Shown: piece after piece, positions 48,491 to 61,555 of the stretch | How positions within the stretch are numbered: the stretch's first letter is position 1 | How the letters are laid out: each line of letters starts with the position of its first letter | Source: Bathymodiolus brooksi | Lineage: Eukaryota > Mollusca > Bivalvia > Mytilida > Modiolidae | Direction: 5' to 3' | DNA length: 64,000 nt | NCBI GenBank assembly: GCA_963680875.1 | Contig: OY804579.1 | Location: forward strand, 26,769,804 to 26,833,803 | Made by a program: the position numbers and the translations under genes | The notes under the pieces: model-generated | What the model was told of the DNA's origin: nothing | What the model saw: the letters and a program-made list of their open reading frames with translations, nothing else | The model's database searches: none

Positions 48491-49907
48491 AGCTCACCTG
48501 ACCCAAAGGGCCATGTGAGGTATTGCCATCACTTGGCGTCTGTCATCCCTCCGTTAACTTTTTCATATTTTAATCTTCTCCTCTGAAACAACTTGGCCAA
48601 ATGGAACCAAACTTGGCAGTAAACATCTATGTAAGGTCCTCTATAAAGTTTCTCCATTTAGTCCATTTGGCCTACAAACATGGCCACCAAGATTAATTCT
48701 TTTTAGCTCACCTGACCCAAAGGGTCATGTGAGGTATTGCCATCACTTGGCGTCCGTCGTCCATCCGTTAACTTTTCATATTTTAATCTACTCCTCTGAA
48801 ACAACTGGACCAAATTGTACCAAACTTGGCAGAAAGCATCTATATAAGGTCCTCTATAAAGTTTCTTCATTTCGTCCCATTCCGCCAACAAATATGGCCG
48901 CCAAGGGCAATTCTTGTTTCTGATTGGCTAATGTTAAAAAAATCTTCTCCTCTGAAACTGCTTGGCCAAATGGAGCCAAACTTGGCAGGAAGCATCTATG
49001 TAAGATCTTCTATAAAACTTCTTCATTTAATTCCATTCGGCCAACAAACATGGCCGCTGTTACTAAAAATAGAACATAGGGTAAAATTGAGGGTAAAATT
49101 GCACGTTTTTGGTAACAACTCAAAAACCGTTAATAATATCAGAAATCTGACATGGATAAAAATGATCAGCACAGGAAGATCTAACTACCCTGAAATTTTG
49201 AAGAAAATCTGATTACCTATCTTGGAGTTATTGCCCTTTTTTCATCAAATTTTCAAAATTTTAATACTTTTCGTTTTTTATTTCAAAAACTATAAGAGAT
49301 AGACGTTAAGTTTAAACAGCAAACATGTGCAGCATGTCAAGATCTACATGCCCTGCAATTGTGAAGTAAATCTGATTACCCGTCTAGGAGTTATTGCCCT
49401 TTTTTATTTTTATTTTTTTTAATTTAAACATTTTTGTCTGATATTTCAAAAACTATTAGAGATAAAGGTTAAGTTTAAATTGCAAACATGTGCAGCATAT
49501 TAAGATCTACATACAGTTTAATTTTGAAGTTAATCTGAGTACCCAATTTGGAGTTATTGCCCTTTTTTTCGTCAAATTTTCAAAGTGTTAATACCTTTTG
49601 TCCTTTATTTCAAAAACTATAAGAGATAGATGTTAAGTTTAAACAGCAAACATGTTCAGCATGTCAAGATCAATCTAGCCTGCAATTTTAAAGTAAATCT
49701 GATTACCCATCTTGAAGTTATTGCCCTTTTTTCATCAAATTTTTTAAAATGTTAATACTTTTCATCCTTTATTTCAAAAACTATAAGAGATAGATGTTGA
49801 GTGTAAACTGAAAACATGTTCAGCTTGTCAAGATCTACATGCCCTGCAATTTTGAAGTAAATCTGATTACCCGTCTAGGCGTTATTGCCCTTTTTTCATC
49901 ATTTTTT
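48491..49907 (+). repeat. U34: family II unit, 1417 bp (type k)
   Basis: Two changes in the A head (48541 and 48549), an extra T before B, and CATACAGTTTAA in D3. C at 49880 in D5 is shared with U32. Confidence 0.95.
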
Positions 49908-51321
49908 AGCTCACCTGACCCAAAGGGCCATGTGAGGTATTGCCATCACTTGGCGTCCGTCATCCGTCCGTTAACTTTTTCATATTTTAATCTTCTCCTC
50001 TGAAACAACTTGGCCAAATGGAACCAAACTTGGCAGTAAACATCTATGTAAGGTCTCTATAAAGTTTCTCCATTTAGTCCATTTGGCCTACAAACATGGC
50101 CGCCAAGATTAATTCTTTTAGCTCACCTGACCCAAAGGGTCATGTGAGGTATTGCCATCACTTGGCGTCCGTCGTCCATCCGTTAACTTTTCATATTTTA
50201 ATCTACTCCTCTGAAACAACTGGACCAAATTGTACCAAACTTGGCAGAAAGCATCTATATAAGGTCCTCTATAAAGTTTCTTCATTTCGTCCCATTCCGC
50301 CAACAAATATGGCCGCCAAGGGCAATTCTTGTTTCTGATTGGCTAATGTTAAAAAAATCTTCTCCTCTGAAACTGCTTGGCCAAATGGAGCCAAACTTGG
50401 CAGGAAGCATCTATGTAAGATCCTCTATAAAACTTCTTCATTTAATTCCATTCGGCCAACAAACATGGCCGCTGTTACTAAAAATAGAACATAGGGTAAA
50501 ATTGAGGGTAAAATTGCACGTTTTTGGTAACAACTCAAAAACCGTTAATAATATCAGAAATCTGACAAGGATAAAAATGATCAGCACAGGAAGATCTAAC
50601 TACCCTGAAATTTTGAAGAAAATCTGATTACCTATCTTGGAGTTATTGCCCTTTTTTCATCAAATTTTCAAAATTTTAATACTTTTCGTTTTTTATTTCA
50701 AAAACTATAAGAGATAGACGTTAAGTTTAAACAGCAAACATGTGCAGCATGTCAAGATCTACATGCCCTGCAATTGTGAAGTAAATCTGATTACCCGTCT
50801 AGGAGTTATTGCCCTTTTTTATTTTTATTTTTTTTAATTTAAACATTTTTGTCTGATATTTCAAAAACTATTAGAGATAAAGGTTAAGTTTAAATTGCAA
50901 ACATGTGCAGCATATTAAGATCTACATACACTGTAATTTTGAAGTTAATCTGAGTACCCAATTTGGAGTTATTGCCCTTTTTTTCGTCAAATTTTCAAAA
51001 TGTTAATACCTTTTGTCCTTTATTTCAAAAACTATAAGAGATAGATGTTAAGTTTAAACAGCAAACATGTTCAGCATGTCAAGATCAATCTAGCCTGCAA
51101 TTTTAAAGTAAATCTGATTACCCATCTTGAAGTTATTGCCCTTTTTTCATCAAATTTTAAAAATGTTAATACTTTTCATCCTTTATTTCAAAAACTATAA
51201 GAGATAGATGTTGAGTGTAAACTGAAAACATGTTCAGCTTGTCAAGATCTACATGCCCTGCAATTTTGAAGTAAATCTGATTACCCGTCTAGGAGTTATT
51301 GCCCTTTTTTCATCATTTTTT
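49908..51321 (+). repeat. U35: family II unit, 1414 bp (type j)
   Basis: Duplicate of U33 at 2,831-bp offset, with A at 50568. Confidence 0.95.
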
Positions 51322-52738
51322 AGCTCACCTGACCCAAAGGGCCATGTGAGGTATTGCCATCACTTGGCGTCTGTCATCCCTCCGTTAACTTTTTCATATT
51401 TTAATCTTCTCCTCTGAAACAACTTGGCCAAATGGAACCAAACTTGGCAGTAAACATCTATGTAAGGTCCTCTATAAAGTTTCTCCATTTAGTCCATTTG
51501 GCCTACAAACATGGCCACCAAGATTAATTCTTTTTAGCTCACCTGACCCAAAGGGTCATGTGAGGTATTGCCATCACTTGGCGTCCGTCGTCCATCCGTT
51601 AACTTTTCATATTTTAATCTACTCCTCTGAAACAACTGGACCAAATTGTACCAAACTTGGCAGAAAGCATCTATATAAGGTCCTCTATAAAGTTTCTTCA
51701 TTTCGTCCCATTCCGCCAACAAATATGGCCGCCAAGGGCAATTCTTGTTTCTGATTGGCTAATGTTAAAAAAATCTTCTCCTCTGAAACTGCTTGGCCAA
51801 ATGGAGCCAAACTTGGCAGGAAGCATCTATGTAAGATCTTCTATAAAACTTCTTCATTTAATTCCATTCGGCCAACAAACATGGCCGCTGTTACTAAAAA
51901 TAGAACATAGGGTAAAATTGAGGGTAAAATTGCACGTTTTTGGTAACAACTCAAAAACCGTTAATAATATCAGAAATCTGACATGGATAAAAATGATCAG
52001 CACAGGAAGATCTAACTACCCTGAAATTTTGAAGAAAATCTGATTACCTATCTTGGAGTTATTGCCCTTTTTTCATCAAATTTTCAAAATTTTAATACTT
52101 TTCGTTTTTTATTTCAAAAACTATAAGAGATAGACGTTAAGTTTAAACAGCAAACATGTGCAGCATGTCAAGATCTACATGCCCTGCAATTGTGAAGTAA
52201 ATCTGATTACCCGTCTAGGAGTTATTGCCCTTTTTTATTTTTATTTTTTTTAATTTAAACATTTTTGTCTGATATTTCAAAAACTATTAGAGATAAAGGT
52301 TAAGTTTAAATTGCAAACATGTGCAGCATATTAAGATCTACATACAGTTTAATTTTGAAGTTAATCTGAGTACCCAATTTGGAGTTATTGCCCTTTTTTT
52401 CGTCAAATTTTCAAAGTGTTAATACCTTTTGTCCTTTATTTCAAAAACTATAAGAGATAGATGTTAAGTTTAAACAGCAAACATGTTCAGCATGTCAAGA
52501 TCAATCTAGCCTGCAATTTTAAAGTAAATCTGATTACCCATCTTGAAGTTATTGCCCTTTTTTCATCAAATTTTTTAAAATGTTAATACTTTTCATCCTT
52601 TATTTCAAAAACTATAAGAGATAGATGTTGAGTGTAAACTGAAAACATGTTCAGCTTGTCAAGATCTACATGCCCTGCAATTTTGAAGTAAATCTGATTA
52701 CCCGTCTAGGAGTTATTGCCCTTTTTTCATCATTTTTT
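51322..52738 (+). repeat. U36: family II unit, 1417 bp (type k)
   Basis: Duplicate of U34, with changes at 51372 and 51380, but D5 has the common CTAGGAGTT state. Confidence 0.95.
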
Positions 52739-53989
52739 AGCTCACCTGACCCAAAGGGCCATGTGAGGTATTGCCATCACTTGGCGTCCGTCATCCGTCC
52801 GTTAACTTTTTCATATTTTAATCTTCTCCTCTGAAACAACTTGGCCAAATGGAACCAAACTTGGCAGTAAACATCTATGTAAGGTCTCTATAAAGTTTCT
52901 CCATTTAGTCCATTTGGCCTACAAACATGGCCGCCAAGATTAATTCTTTTAGCTCACCTGACCCAAAGGGTCATGTGAGGTATTGCCATCACTTGGCGTC
53001 CGTCGTCCATCCGTTAACTTTTCATATTTTAATCTACTCCTCTGAAACAACTGGACCAAATTGTACCAAACTTGGCAGAAAGCATCTATATAAGGTCCTC
53101 TATAAAGTTTCTTCATTTCGTCCCATTCCGCCAACAAATATGGCCGCCAAGGGCAATTCTTGTTTCTGATTGGCTAATGTTAAAAAAATCTTCTCCTCTG
53201 AAACTGCTTGGCCAAATGGAGCCAAACTTGGCAGGAAGCATCTATGTAAGATCCTCTATAAAACTTCTTCATTTAATTCCATTCGGCCAACAAACATGGC
53301 CGCTGTTACTAAAAATAGAACATAGGGTAAAATTGAGGGTAAAATTGCACGTTTTTGGTAACAACTCAAAAACCGTTAATAATATCAGAAATCTGACATG
53401 GATAAAAATGATCAGCACAGGAAGATCTAACTACCCTGAAATTTTGAAGAAAATCTGATTACCTATCTTGGAGTTATTGCCCTTTTTTCATCAAATTTTC
53501 AAAATTTTAATACTTCTCGTTTTTTATTTCAAAAACTATAAGAGATAGACGTTAAGTTTAAACAGCAAACATGTGCAGCATGTCAAGATCTACATGCCCT
53601 GCAATTGTGAAGTAAATCTGATTACCCGTCTAGGAGTTATTGCCCTTTTTTATTTTTATTTTTTTTAATTTAAACATTTTTGTCTGATATTTCAAAAACT
53701 ATTAGAGATAAAGGTTAAGTTTAAATTGCAAACATGTGCAGCATATTAAGATCTACATACACTGTAATTTTGAAGTTAATCTGAGTACCCAATTTGGAGT
53801 TATTGCCCTTTTTTTCGTCAAATTTTCAAAATGTTAATACCTTTTGTCCTTTATTTCAAAAACTATAAGAGATAGATGTTGAGTGTAAACTGAAAACATG
53901 TTCAGCTTGTCAAGATCTACATGCCCTGCAATTTTGAAGTAAATCTGATTACCCGTCTAGGAGTTATTGCCCTTTTTTCATCATTTTTT
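52739..53989 (+). repeat. U37: contracted family II unit, 1251 bp (type S)
   Basis: One D missing, as in U29. It differs from U29 by the single-C deletion in A, AGATCCTC in core C and TACTTCTCG in D1, so its front half comes from a type d-like unit. Confidence 0.95.
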
Positions 53990-55894
53990 AGCTCACCTGA
54001 CCCAAAGGGCCATGTGAGGTATTGCCATCACTTGGCGTCCGTCATCCGTCCGTTAACTTTTTCATATTTTAATCTTCTCCTCTGAAACAACTTGGCCAAA
54101 TGGAACCAAACTTGGCAGTAAACATCTATGTAAGGTCCTCTATAAAGTTTCTCCATTTAGTCCATTTGGCCTACAAACATGGCCGCCAAGATTAATTCTT
54201 TTAGCTCACCTGACCCAAAGGGTCATGTGAGGTATTGCCATCACTTGGCGTCCGTCGTCCATCCGTTAACTTTTCATATTTTAATCTACTCCTCTGAAAC
54301 AACTGGACCAAATTGTACCAAACTTGGCAGAAAGCATCTATATAAGGTCCTCTATAAAGTTTCTTCATTTCGTCCCATTCCGCCAACAAATATGGCCACC
54401 AAGGGCAATTCTTGTTTCTGATTGGCTAATGTTAAAAAAATCTTCTCCTCTGAAACTGCTTGGCCAAATGGAGCCAAACTTGGCAGGAAGCATCTATGTA
54501 AGATCCTCTATAAAACTTCTTCATTTAATTCCATTCGGCCAACAAACATGGCCGCTGTTACTAAAAATAGAACATAGGGTAAAATTGAGGGTAAAATTGC
54601 ACGTTTTTGGTAACAACTCAAAAACCGTTAATAATATCAGAAATCTGACATGGGTAAAAATGATCAGCACAGGAAGATCTAACTACCCTGAAATTTTGAA
54701 GAAAATCTGATTACCTATCTTGGAGTTATTGCCCTTTTTTCATCAAATTTTCAAAATTTTAATACTTCTCGTTTTTTATTTCAAAAACTATAAGAGATAG
54801 ACGTTAAGTTTAAACAGCAAACATGTGCAGCATGTCAAGATCTACATGCCCTGCAATTGTGAAGTAAATCTGATTACCCGTCTAGGAGTTATTGCCCTTT
54901 TTTATTTTTATTTTTTTTAATTTAAACATTTTTGTCTGATATTTCAAAAACTATTAGAGATAAAGGTTAAGTTTAAATTGCAAACATGTGCAGCATATTA
55001 AGATCTACATACACTGTAATTTTGAAGTTAATCTGAGTACCCAATTTGGAGTTATTGCCCTTTTTTTCGTCAAATTTTCAAAGTGTTAATACCTTTTGTC
55101 CTTTATTTCAAAAACTATAAGAGATAGATGTTAAGTTTAAACAGCAAACATGTTCAGCATGTCAAGATCAATCTAGCCTGCAATTTTAAAGTAAATCTGA
55201 TTACCCATCTTGAAGTTATTGCCCTTTTTTCATCAAATTTTAAAAATGTTAATACTTTTCATCCTTTATTTCAAAAACTATAAGAGATAGATGTTGAGTG
55301 TAAACTGAAAACATGTTCAGCTTGTCAAGATCTACATGCCCTGCAATTGTGAAGTAAATCTGATTACCCGTCTAGGAGTTATTGCCCTTTTTTATTTTTA
55401 TTTTTTTTAATTTAAACATTTTTGTCTGATATTTCAAAAACTATTAGAGATAAAGGTTAAGTTTAAATTGCAAACATGTGCAGCATATTAAGATCTACAT
55501 ACACTGTAATTTTGAAGTTAATCTGAGTACCCAATTTGGAGTTATTGCCCTTTTTTTCGTCAAATTTTCAAAATGTTAATACCTTTTGTCCTTTATTTCA
55601 AAAACTATAAGAGATAGATGTTAACTTTAAACAGCAAACATGTTCAGCATGTCAAGATCAATCTAGCCTGCAATTTTAAAGTAAATCTGATTACCCATCT
55701 TGAAGTTATTGCCCTTTTTTCATCAAATTTTAAAAATGTTAATACTTTTCATCCTTTATTTCAAAAACTATAAGAGATAGATGTTGAGTGTAAACTGAAA
55801 ACATGTTCAGCTTGTCAAGATCTACATGCCCTGCAATTTTGAAGTAAATCTGATTACCCGTCTAGGAGTTATTGCCCTTTTTTCATCATTTTTT
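53990..55894 (+). repeat. U38: expanded family II unit, 1905 bp (type L)
   Basis: Same D2-D3-D4 duplication as U18/U30, but module B has GGCCACCAAGGG instead of the CACATATGG state and the C tail keeps the CC that U18/U30 lack, which accounts for the extra base. The D expansion is therefore linked to different A-C fronts. Confidence 0.95.
54837..55816 (+). repeat. 490-bp duplication of D2-D3-D4 in U38
   Basis: Copies at 54837-55326 and 55327-55816. The first D3 has CAAAGTGTT, unlike CAAAATGTT in U18/U30, so either the first copy was converted or the front of the unit was exchanged after the duplication arose. Confidence 0.92.
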
Positions 55895-57309
55895 AGCTCA
55901 CCTGACCCAAAGGGCCATGTGAGGTATTGCCATCACTTGGCGTCCGTCATCCGTCCGTTAACTTTTTCATATTTTAATCTTCTCCTCTGAAACAACTTGG
56001 CCAAATGGAACCAAACTTGGCAGTAAACATCTATGTAAGGTCCTCTATAAAGTTTCTCCATTTAGTCCATTTGGCCTACAAACATGGCCACCAAGATTAA
56101 TTCTTTTTAGCTCACCTGACCCAAAGGGTCATGTGAGGTATTGCCATCACTTGGCGTCCGTCGTCCATCCGTTAACTTTTCATATTTTAATCTACTCCTC
56201 TGAAACAACTGGACCAAATTGTACCAAACTTGGCAGAAAGCATCTATATAAGGTCCTCTATAAAGTTTCTTCATTTCGTCCCATTCCGCCAACAAATATG
56301 GCCGCCAAGGGCAATTCTTGTTTCTGATTGGCTAATGTTAAAAAAATCTTCTCCTCTGAAACTGCTTGGCCAAATGGAGCCAAACTTGGCAGGAAGCATC
56401 TATGTAAGATCTTCTATAAAACTTCTTCATTTAATTCCATTCGGCCAACAAACATGGCCGCTGTTACTAAAAATAGAACATAGGGTAAAATTGAGGGTAA
56501 AATTGCACGTTTTTGGTAACAACTCAAAAACGTTAATAATATCAGAAATCTGACATGGGTAAAAATGATCAGCACAGGAAGATCTAACTACCCTGAAATT
56601 TTGAAGAAAATCTGATTACCTATCTTGGAGTTATTGCCCTTTTTTCATCAAATTTTCAAAATTTTAATACTTCTCGTTTTTTATTTCAAAAACTATAAGA
56701 GATAGACGTTAAGTTTAAACAGCAAACATGTGCAGCATGTCAAGATCTACATGCCCTGCAATTGTGAAGTAAATCTGATTACCCGTCTAGGAGTTATTGC
56801 CCTTTTTTATTTTTATTTTTTTTAATTTAAACATTTTTGTCTGATATTTCAAAAACTATTAGAGATAAAGGTTAAGTTTAAATTGCAAACATGTGCAGCA
56901 TATTAAGATCTACATACACTGTAATTTTGAAGTTAATCTGAGTACCCAATTTGGAGTTATTGCCCTTTTTTTCGTCAAATTTTCAAAATGTTAATACCTT
57001 TTGTCCTTTATTTCAAAAACTATAAGAGATAGATGTTAACTTTAAACAGCAAACATGTTCAGCATGTCAAGATCAATCTAGCCTGCAATTTTAAAGTAAA
57101 TCTGATTACCCATCTTGAAGTTATTGCCCTTTTTTCATCAAATTTTAAAAATGTTAATACTTTTCATCCTTTATTTCAAAAACTATAAGAGATAGATGTT
57201 GAGTGTAAACTGAAAACATGTTCAGCTTGTCAAGATCTACATGCCCTGCAATTTTGAAGTAAATCTGATTACCCGTCTAGGAGTTATTGCCCTTTTTTCA
57301 TCATTTTTT
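55895..57309 (+). repeat. U39: family II unit, 1415 bp (type h)
   Basis: Matches U31 in all marks checked and follows a 1.9-kb unit in the same way. Confidence 0.95.
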
Positions 57310-58724
57310 AGCTCACCTGACCCAAAGGGCCATGTGAGGTATTGCCATCACTTGGCGTCCGTCATCCGTCCGTTAACTTTTTCATATTTTAATCTTCTCC
57401 TCTGAAACAACTTGGCCAAATGGAACCAAACTTGGCAGTAAACATCTATGTAAGGTCCTCTATAAAGTTTCTCCATTTAGTCCATTTGGCCTACAAACAT
57501 GGCCGCCAAGATTAATTCTTTTAGCTCACCTGACCCAAAGGGTCATGTGAGGTATTGCCATCACTTGGCGTCCGTCGTCCATCCGTTAACTTTTCATATT
57601 TTAATCTACTCCTCTGAAACAACTGGACCAAATTGTACCAAACTTGGCAGAAAGCATCTATATAAGGTCCTCTATAAAGTTTCTTCATTTCGTCCCATTC
57701 CGCCAACAAATATGGCCGCCAAGGGCAATTCTTGTTTCTGATTGGCTAATGTTAAAAAAATCTTCTCCTCTGAAACTGCTTGGCCAAATGGAGCCAAACT
57801 TGGCAGGAAGCATCTATGTAAGATCCTCTATAAAACTTCTTCATTTAATTCCATTCGGCCAACAAACATGGCCGCTGTTACTAAAAATAGAACATAGGGT
57901 AAAATTGAGGGTAAAATTGCACGTTTTTGGTAACAACTCAAAAACCGTTAATAATATCAGAAATCTGACATGGGTAAAAATGATCAGCACAGGAAGATCT
58001 AACTACCCTGAAATTTTGAAGAAAATCTGATTACCTATCTTGGAGTTATTGCCCTTTTTTCATCAAATTTTCAAAATTTTAATACTTCTCGTTTTTTATT
58101 TCAAAAACTATAAGAGATAGACGTTAAGTTTAAACAGCAAACATGTGCAGCATGTCAAGATCTACATGCCCTGCAATTGTGAAGTAAATCTGATTACCCG
58201 TCTAGGAGTTATTGCCCTTTTTTATTTTTATTTTTTTTAATTTAAACATTTTTGTCTGATATTTCAAAAACTATTAGAGATAAAGGTTAAGTTTAAATTG
58301 CAAACATGTGCAGCATATTAAGATCTACATACACTGTAATTTTGAAGTTAATCTGAGTACCCAATTTGGAGTTATTGCCCTTTTTTTCGTCAAATTTTCA
58401 AAATGTTAATACCTTTTGTCCTTTATTTCAAAAACTATAAGAGATAGATGTTAACTTTAAACAGCAAACATGTTCAGCATGTCAAGATCAATCTAGCCTG
58501 CAATTTTAAAGTAAATCTGATTACCCATCTTGAAGTTATTGCCCTTTTTTCATCAAATTTTAAAAATGTTAATACTTTTCATCCTTTATTTCAAAAACTA
58601 TAAGAGATAGATGTTGAGTGTAAACTGAAAACATGTTCAGCTTGTCAAGATCTACATGCCCTGCAATTTTGAAGTAAATCTGATTACCCGTCTAGGAGTT
58701 ATTGCCCTTTTTTCATCATTTTTT
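57310..58724 (+). repeat. U40: family II unit, 1415 bp (type m)
   Basis: Has GGCCGCC in B, AGATCCTC, ATGGGTAAAA, TACTTCTCG, and GATGTTAACTTT in D4. This combination is not seen in another unit, so it is a mosaic of type d (front) and type h (back). Confidence 0.93.
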
Positions 58725-60139
58725 AGCTCACCTGACCCAAAGGGCCATGTGAGGTATTGCCATCACTTGGCGTCCGTCATCCGTCCGTTAACTTTTTCAT
58801 ATTTTAATCTTCTCCTCTGAAACAACTTGGCCAAATGGAACCAAACTTGGCAGTAAACATCTATGTAAGGTCCTCTATAAAGTTTCTCCATTTAGTCCAT
58901 TTGGCCTACAAACATGGCCACCAAGATTAATTCTTTTTAGCTCACCTGACCCAAAGGGTCATGTGAGGTATTGCCATCACTTGGCGTCCGTCGTCCATCC
59001 GTTAACTTTTCATATTTTAATCTACTCCTCTGAAACAACTGGACCAAATTGTACCAAACTTGGCAGAAAGCATCTATATAAGGTCCTCTATAAAGTTTCT
59101 TCATTTCGTCCCATTCCGCCAACAAATATGGCCGCCAAGGGCAATTCTTGTTTCTGATTGGCTAATGTTAAAAAAATCTTCTCCTCTGAAACTGCTTGGC
59201 CAAATGGAGCCAAACTTGGCAGGAAGCATCTATGTAAGATCTTCTATAAAACTTCTTCATTTAATTCCATTCGGCCAACAAACATGGCCGCTGTTACTAA
59301 AAATAGAACATAGGGTAAAATTGAGGGTAAAATTGCACGTTTTTGGTAACAACTCAAAAACGTTAATAATATCAGAAATCTGACATGGGTAAAAATGATC
59401 AGCACAGGAAGATCTAACTACCCTGAAATTTTGAAGAAAATCTGATTACCTATCTTGGAGTTATTGCCCTTTTTTCATCAAATTTTCAAAATTTTAATAC
59501 TTCTCGTTTTTTATTTCAAAAACTATAAGAGATAGACGTTAAGTTTAAACAGCAAACATGTGCAGCATGTCAAGATCTACATGCCCTGCAATTGTGAAGT
59601 AAATCTGATTACCCGTCTAGGAGTTATTGCCCTTTTTTATTTTTATTTTTTTTAATTTAAACATTTTTGTCTGATATTTCAAAAACTATTAGAGATAAAG
59701 GTTAAGTTTAAATTGCAAACATGTGCAGCATATTAAGATCTACATACACTGTAATTTTGAAGTTAATCTGAGTACCCAATTTGGAGTTATTGCCCTTTTT
59801 TCGTCAAATTTTCAAAATGTTAATACCTTTTGTCCTTTATTTCAAAAACTATAAGAGATAGATGTTAACTTTAAACAGCAAACATTGTTCAGCATGTCAA
59901 GATCAATCTAGCCTGCAATTTTAAAGTAAATCTGATTACCCATCTTGAAGTTATTGCCCTTTTTTCATCAAATTTTAAAAATGTTAATACTTTTCATCCT
60001 TTATTTCAAAAACTATAAGAGATAGATGTTGAGTGTAAACTGAAAACATGTTCAGCTTGTCAAGATCTACATGCCCTGCAATTTTGAAGTAAATCTGATT
60101 ACCCGTCTAGGAGTTATTGCCCTTTTTTCATCATTTTTT
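58725..60139 (+). repeat. U41: family II unit, 1415 bp (type h with two private indels)
   Basis: Type h marks, but with one T fewer in the D3 T-run (near 59796) and one extra T in AACATTGTTC (about 59881). The two indels cancel in length. Both are private. Confidence 0.94.
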
Positions 60140-61555
60140 AGCTCACCTGACCCAAAGGGCCATGTGAGGTATTGCCATCACTTGGCGTCCGTCATCCGTC
60201 CGTTAACTTTTTCATATTTTAATCTTCTCCTCTGAAACAACTTGGCCAAATGGAACCAAACTTGGCAGTAAACATCTATGTAAGGTCCTCTATAAAGTTT
60301 CTCCATTTAGTCCATTTGGCCTACAAACTTGGCCGCCAAGATTAATTCTTTTAGCTCACCTGACCCAAAGGGTCATGTGAGGTATTGCCATCACTTGGCG
60401 TCCGTCGTCCATCCGTTAACTTTTCATATTTTAATCTACTCCTCTGAAACAACTGGACCAAATTGTACCAAACTTGGCAGAAAGCATCTATATAAGGTCC
60501 TCTATAAAGTTTCTTCATTTCGTCCCATTCCGCCAACAAATATGGCCGCCAAGGGCAATTCTTGTTTCTGATTGGCTAATGTTAAAAAAATCTTCTCCTC
60601 TGAAACTGCTTGGCCAAATGGAGCCAAACTTGGCAGGAAGCATCTATGTAAGATCTTCTATAAAACTTCTTCATTTAATTCCATTCGGCCAACAAACATG
60701 GCCGCTGTTACTAAAAATAGAACATAGGGTAAAATTGAGGGTAAAATTGCACGTTTTTGGTAACAACTCAAAAACCGTTAATAATATCAGAAATCTGACA
60801 TGGATAAAAATGATCAGCACAGGAAGATCTAACTACCCTGAAATTTTGAAGAAAATCTGATTACCTATCTTGGAGTTATTGCCCTTTTTTCATCAAATTT
60901 TCAAAATTTTAATACTTTTCGTTTTTTATTTCAAAAACTATAAGAGATAGACGTTAAGTTTAAACAGCAAACATGTGCAGCATGTCAAGATCTACATGCC
61001 CTGCAATTGTGAAGTAAATCTGATTACCCGTCTAGGAGTTATTGCCCTTTTTTATTTTTATTTTTTTTAATTTAAACATTTTTGTCTGATATTTCAAAAA
61101 CTATTAGAGATAAAGGTTAAGTTTAAATTGCAAACATGTGCAGCATATTAAGATCTACATACAGTTTAATTTTGAAGTTAATCTGAGTACCCAATTTGGA
61201 GTTATTGCCCTTTTTTTCGTCAAATTTTCAAAGTGTTAATACCTTTTGTCCTTTATTTCAAAAACTATAAGAGATAGATGTTAAGTTTAAACAGCAAACA
61301 TGTTCAGCATGTCAAGATCAATCTAGCCTGCAATTTTAAAGTAAATCTGATTACCCATCTTGAAGTTATTGCCCTTTTTTCATCAAATTTTTTAAAATGT
61401 TAATACTTTTCATCCTTTATTTCAAAAACTATAAGAGATAGATGTTGAGTGTAAACTGAAAACATGTTCAGCTTGTCAAGATCTACATGCCCTGCAATTT
61501 TGAAGTAAATCTGATTACCCGTCTAGGAGTTATTGCCCTTTTTTCATCATTTTTT
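60140..61555 (+). repeat. U42: family II unit, 1416 bp (type g-like)
   Basis: Matches U32 (ATGGATAAAA, CATACAGTTTAA) except for the ordinary D5 state and a private T at 60329 that turns AACATGG into AACTTGG at the end of core A. Confidence 0.95.

Larger units (their letters stand above)
47077..49907 (+). repeat. 2,831-bp dimer j-k, copy 1
   Basis: U33 plus U34 (1414 + 1417 bp). Rare states shared with the next dimer at exactly 2,831-bp offset include A at 47737 in the C tail and the paired changes at 48541 and 48549 in the A head. A C at 49880 in D5 is instead shared with 47049, just upstream, which shows that the original duplicated tract began inside U32. Confidence 0.9.
49908..52738 (+). 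repeat. 2,831-bp dimer j-k, copy 2
   Basis: U35 plus U36 repeat the preceding dimer. Counterparts of the rare variants lie at 50568, 51372 and 51380. The last D5 has the ordinary CTAGGAGTT state, unlike the preceding dimer, which places the right edge of the duplication before that site. Confidence 0.9.
42342..53989 (+). repeat. Right-hand higher-order repeat, expanded copy (11,648 bp, 8 units)
   Basis: Runs from one 1.9-kb unit (U30) through a short 1251-bp unit (U37). Unit lengths are 1904, 1415, 1416, 1414, 1417, 1414, 1417 and 1251. It exceeds the next block (8,817 bp) by 2,831 bp, exactly the length of the dimer repeated inside it, so it fits an 8.8-kb hexamer that gained one dimer. Confidence 0.78.
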
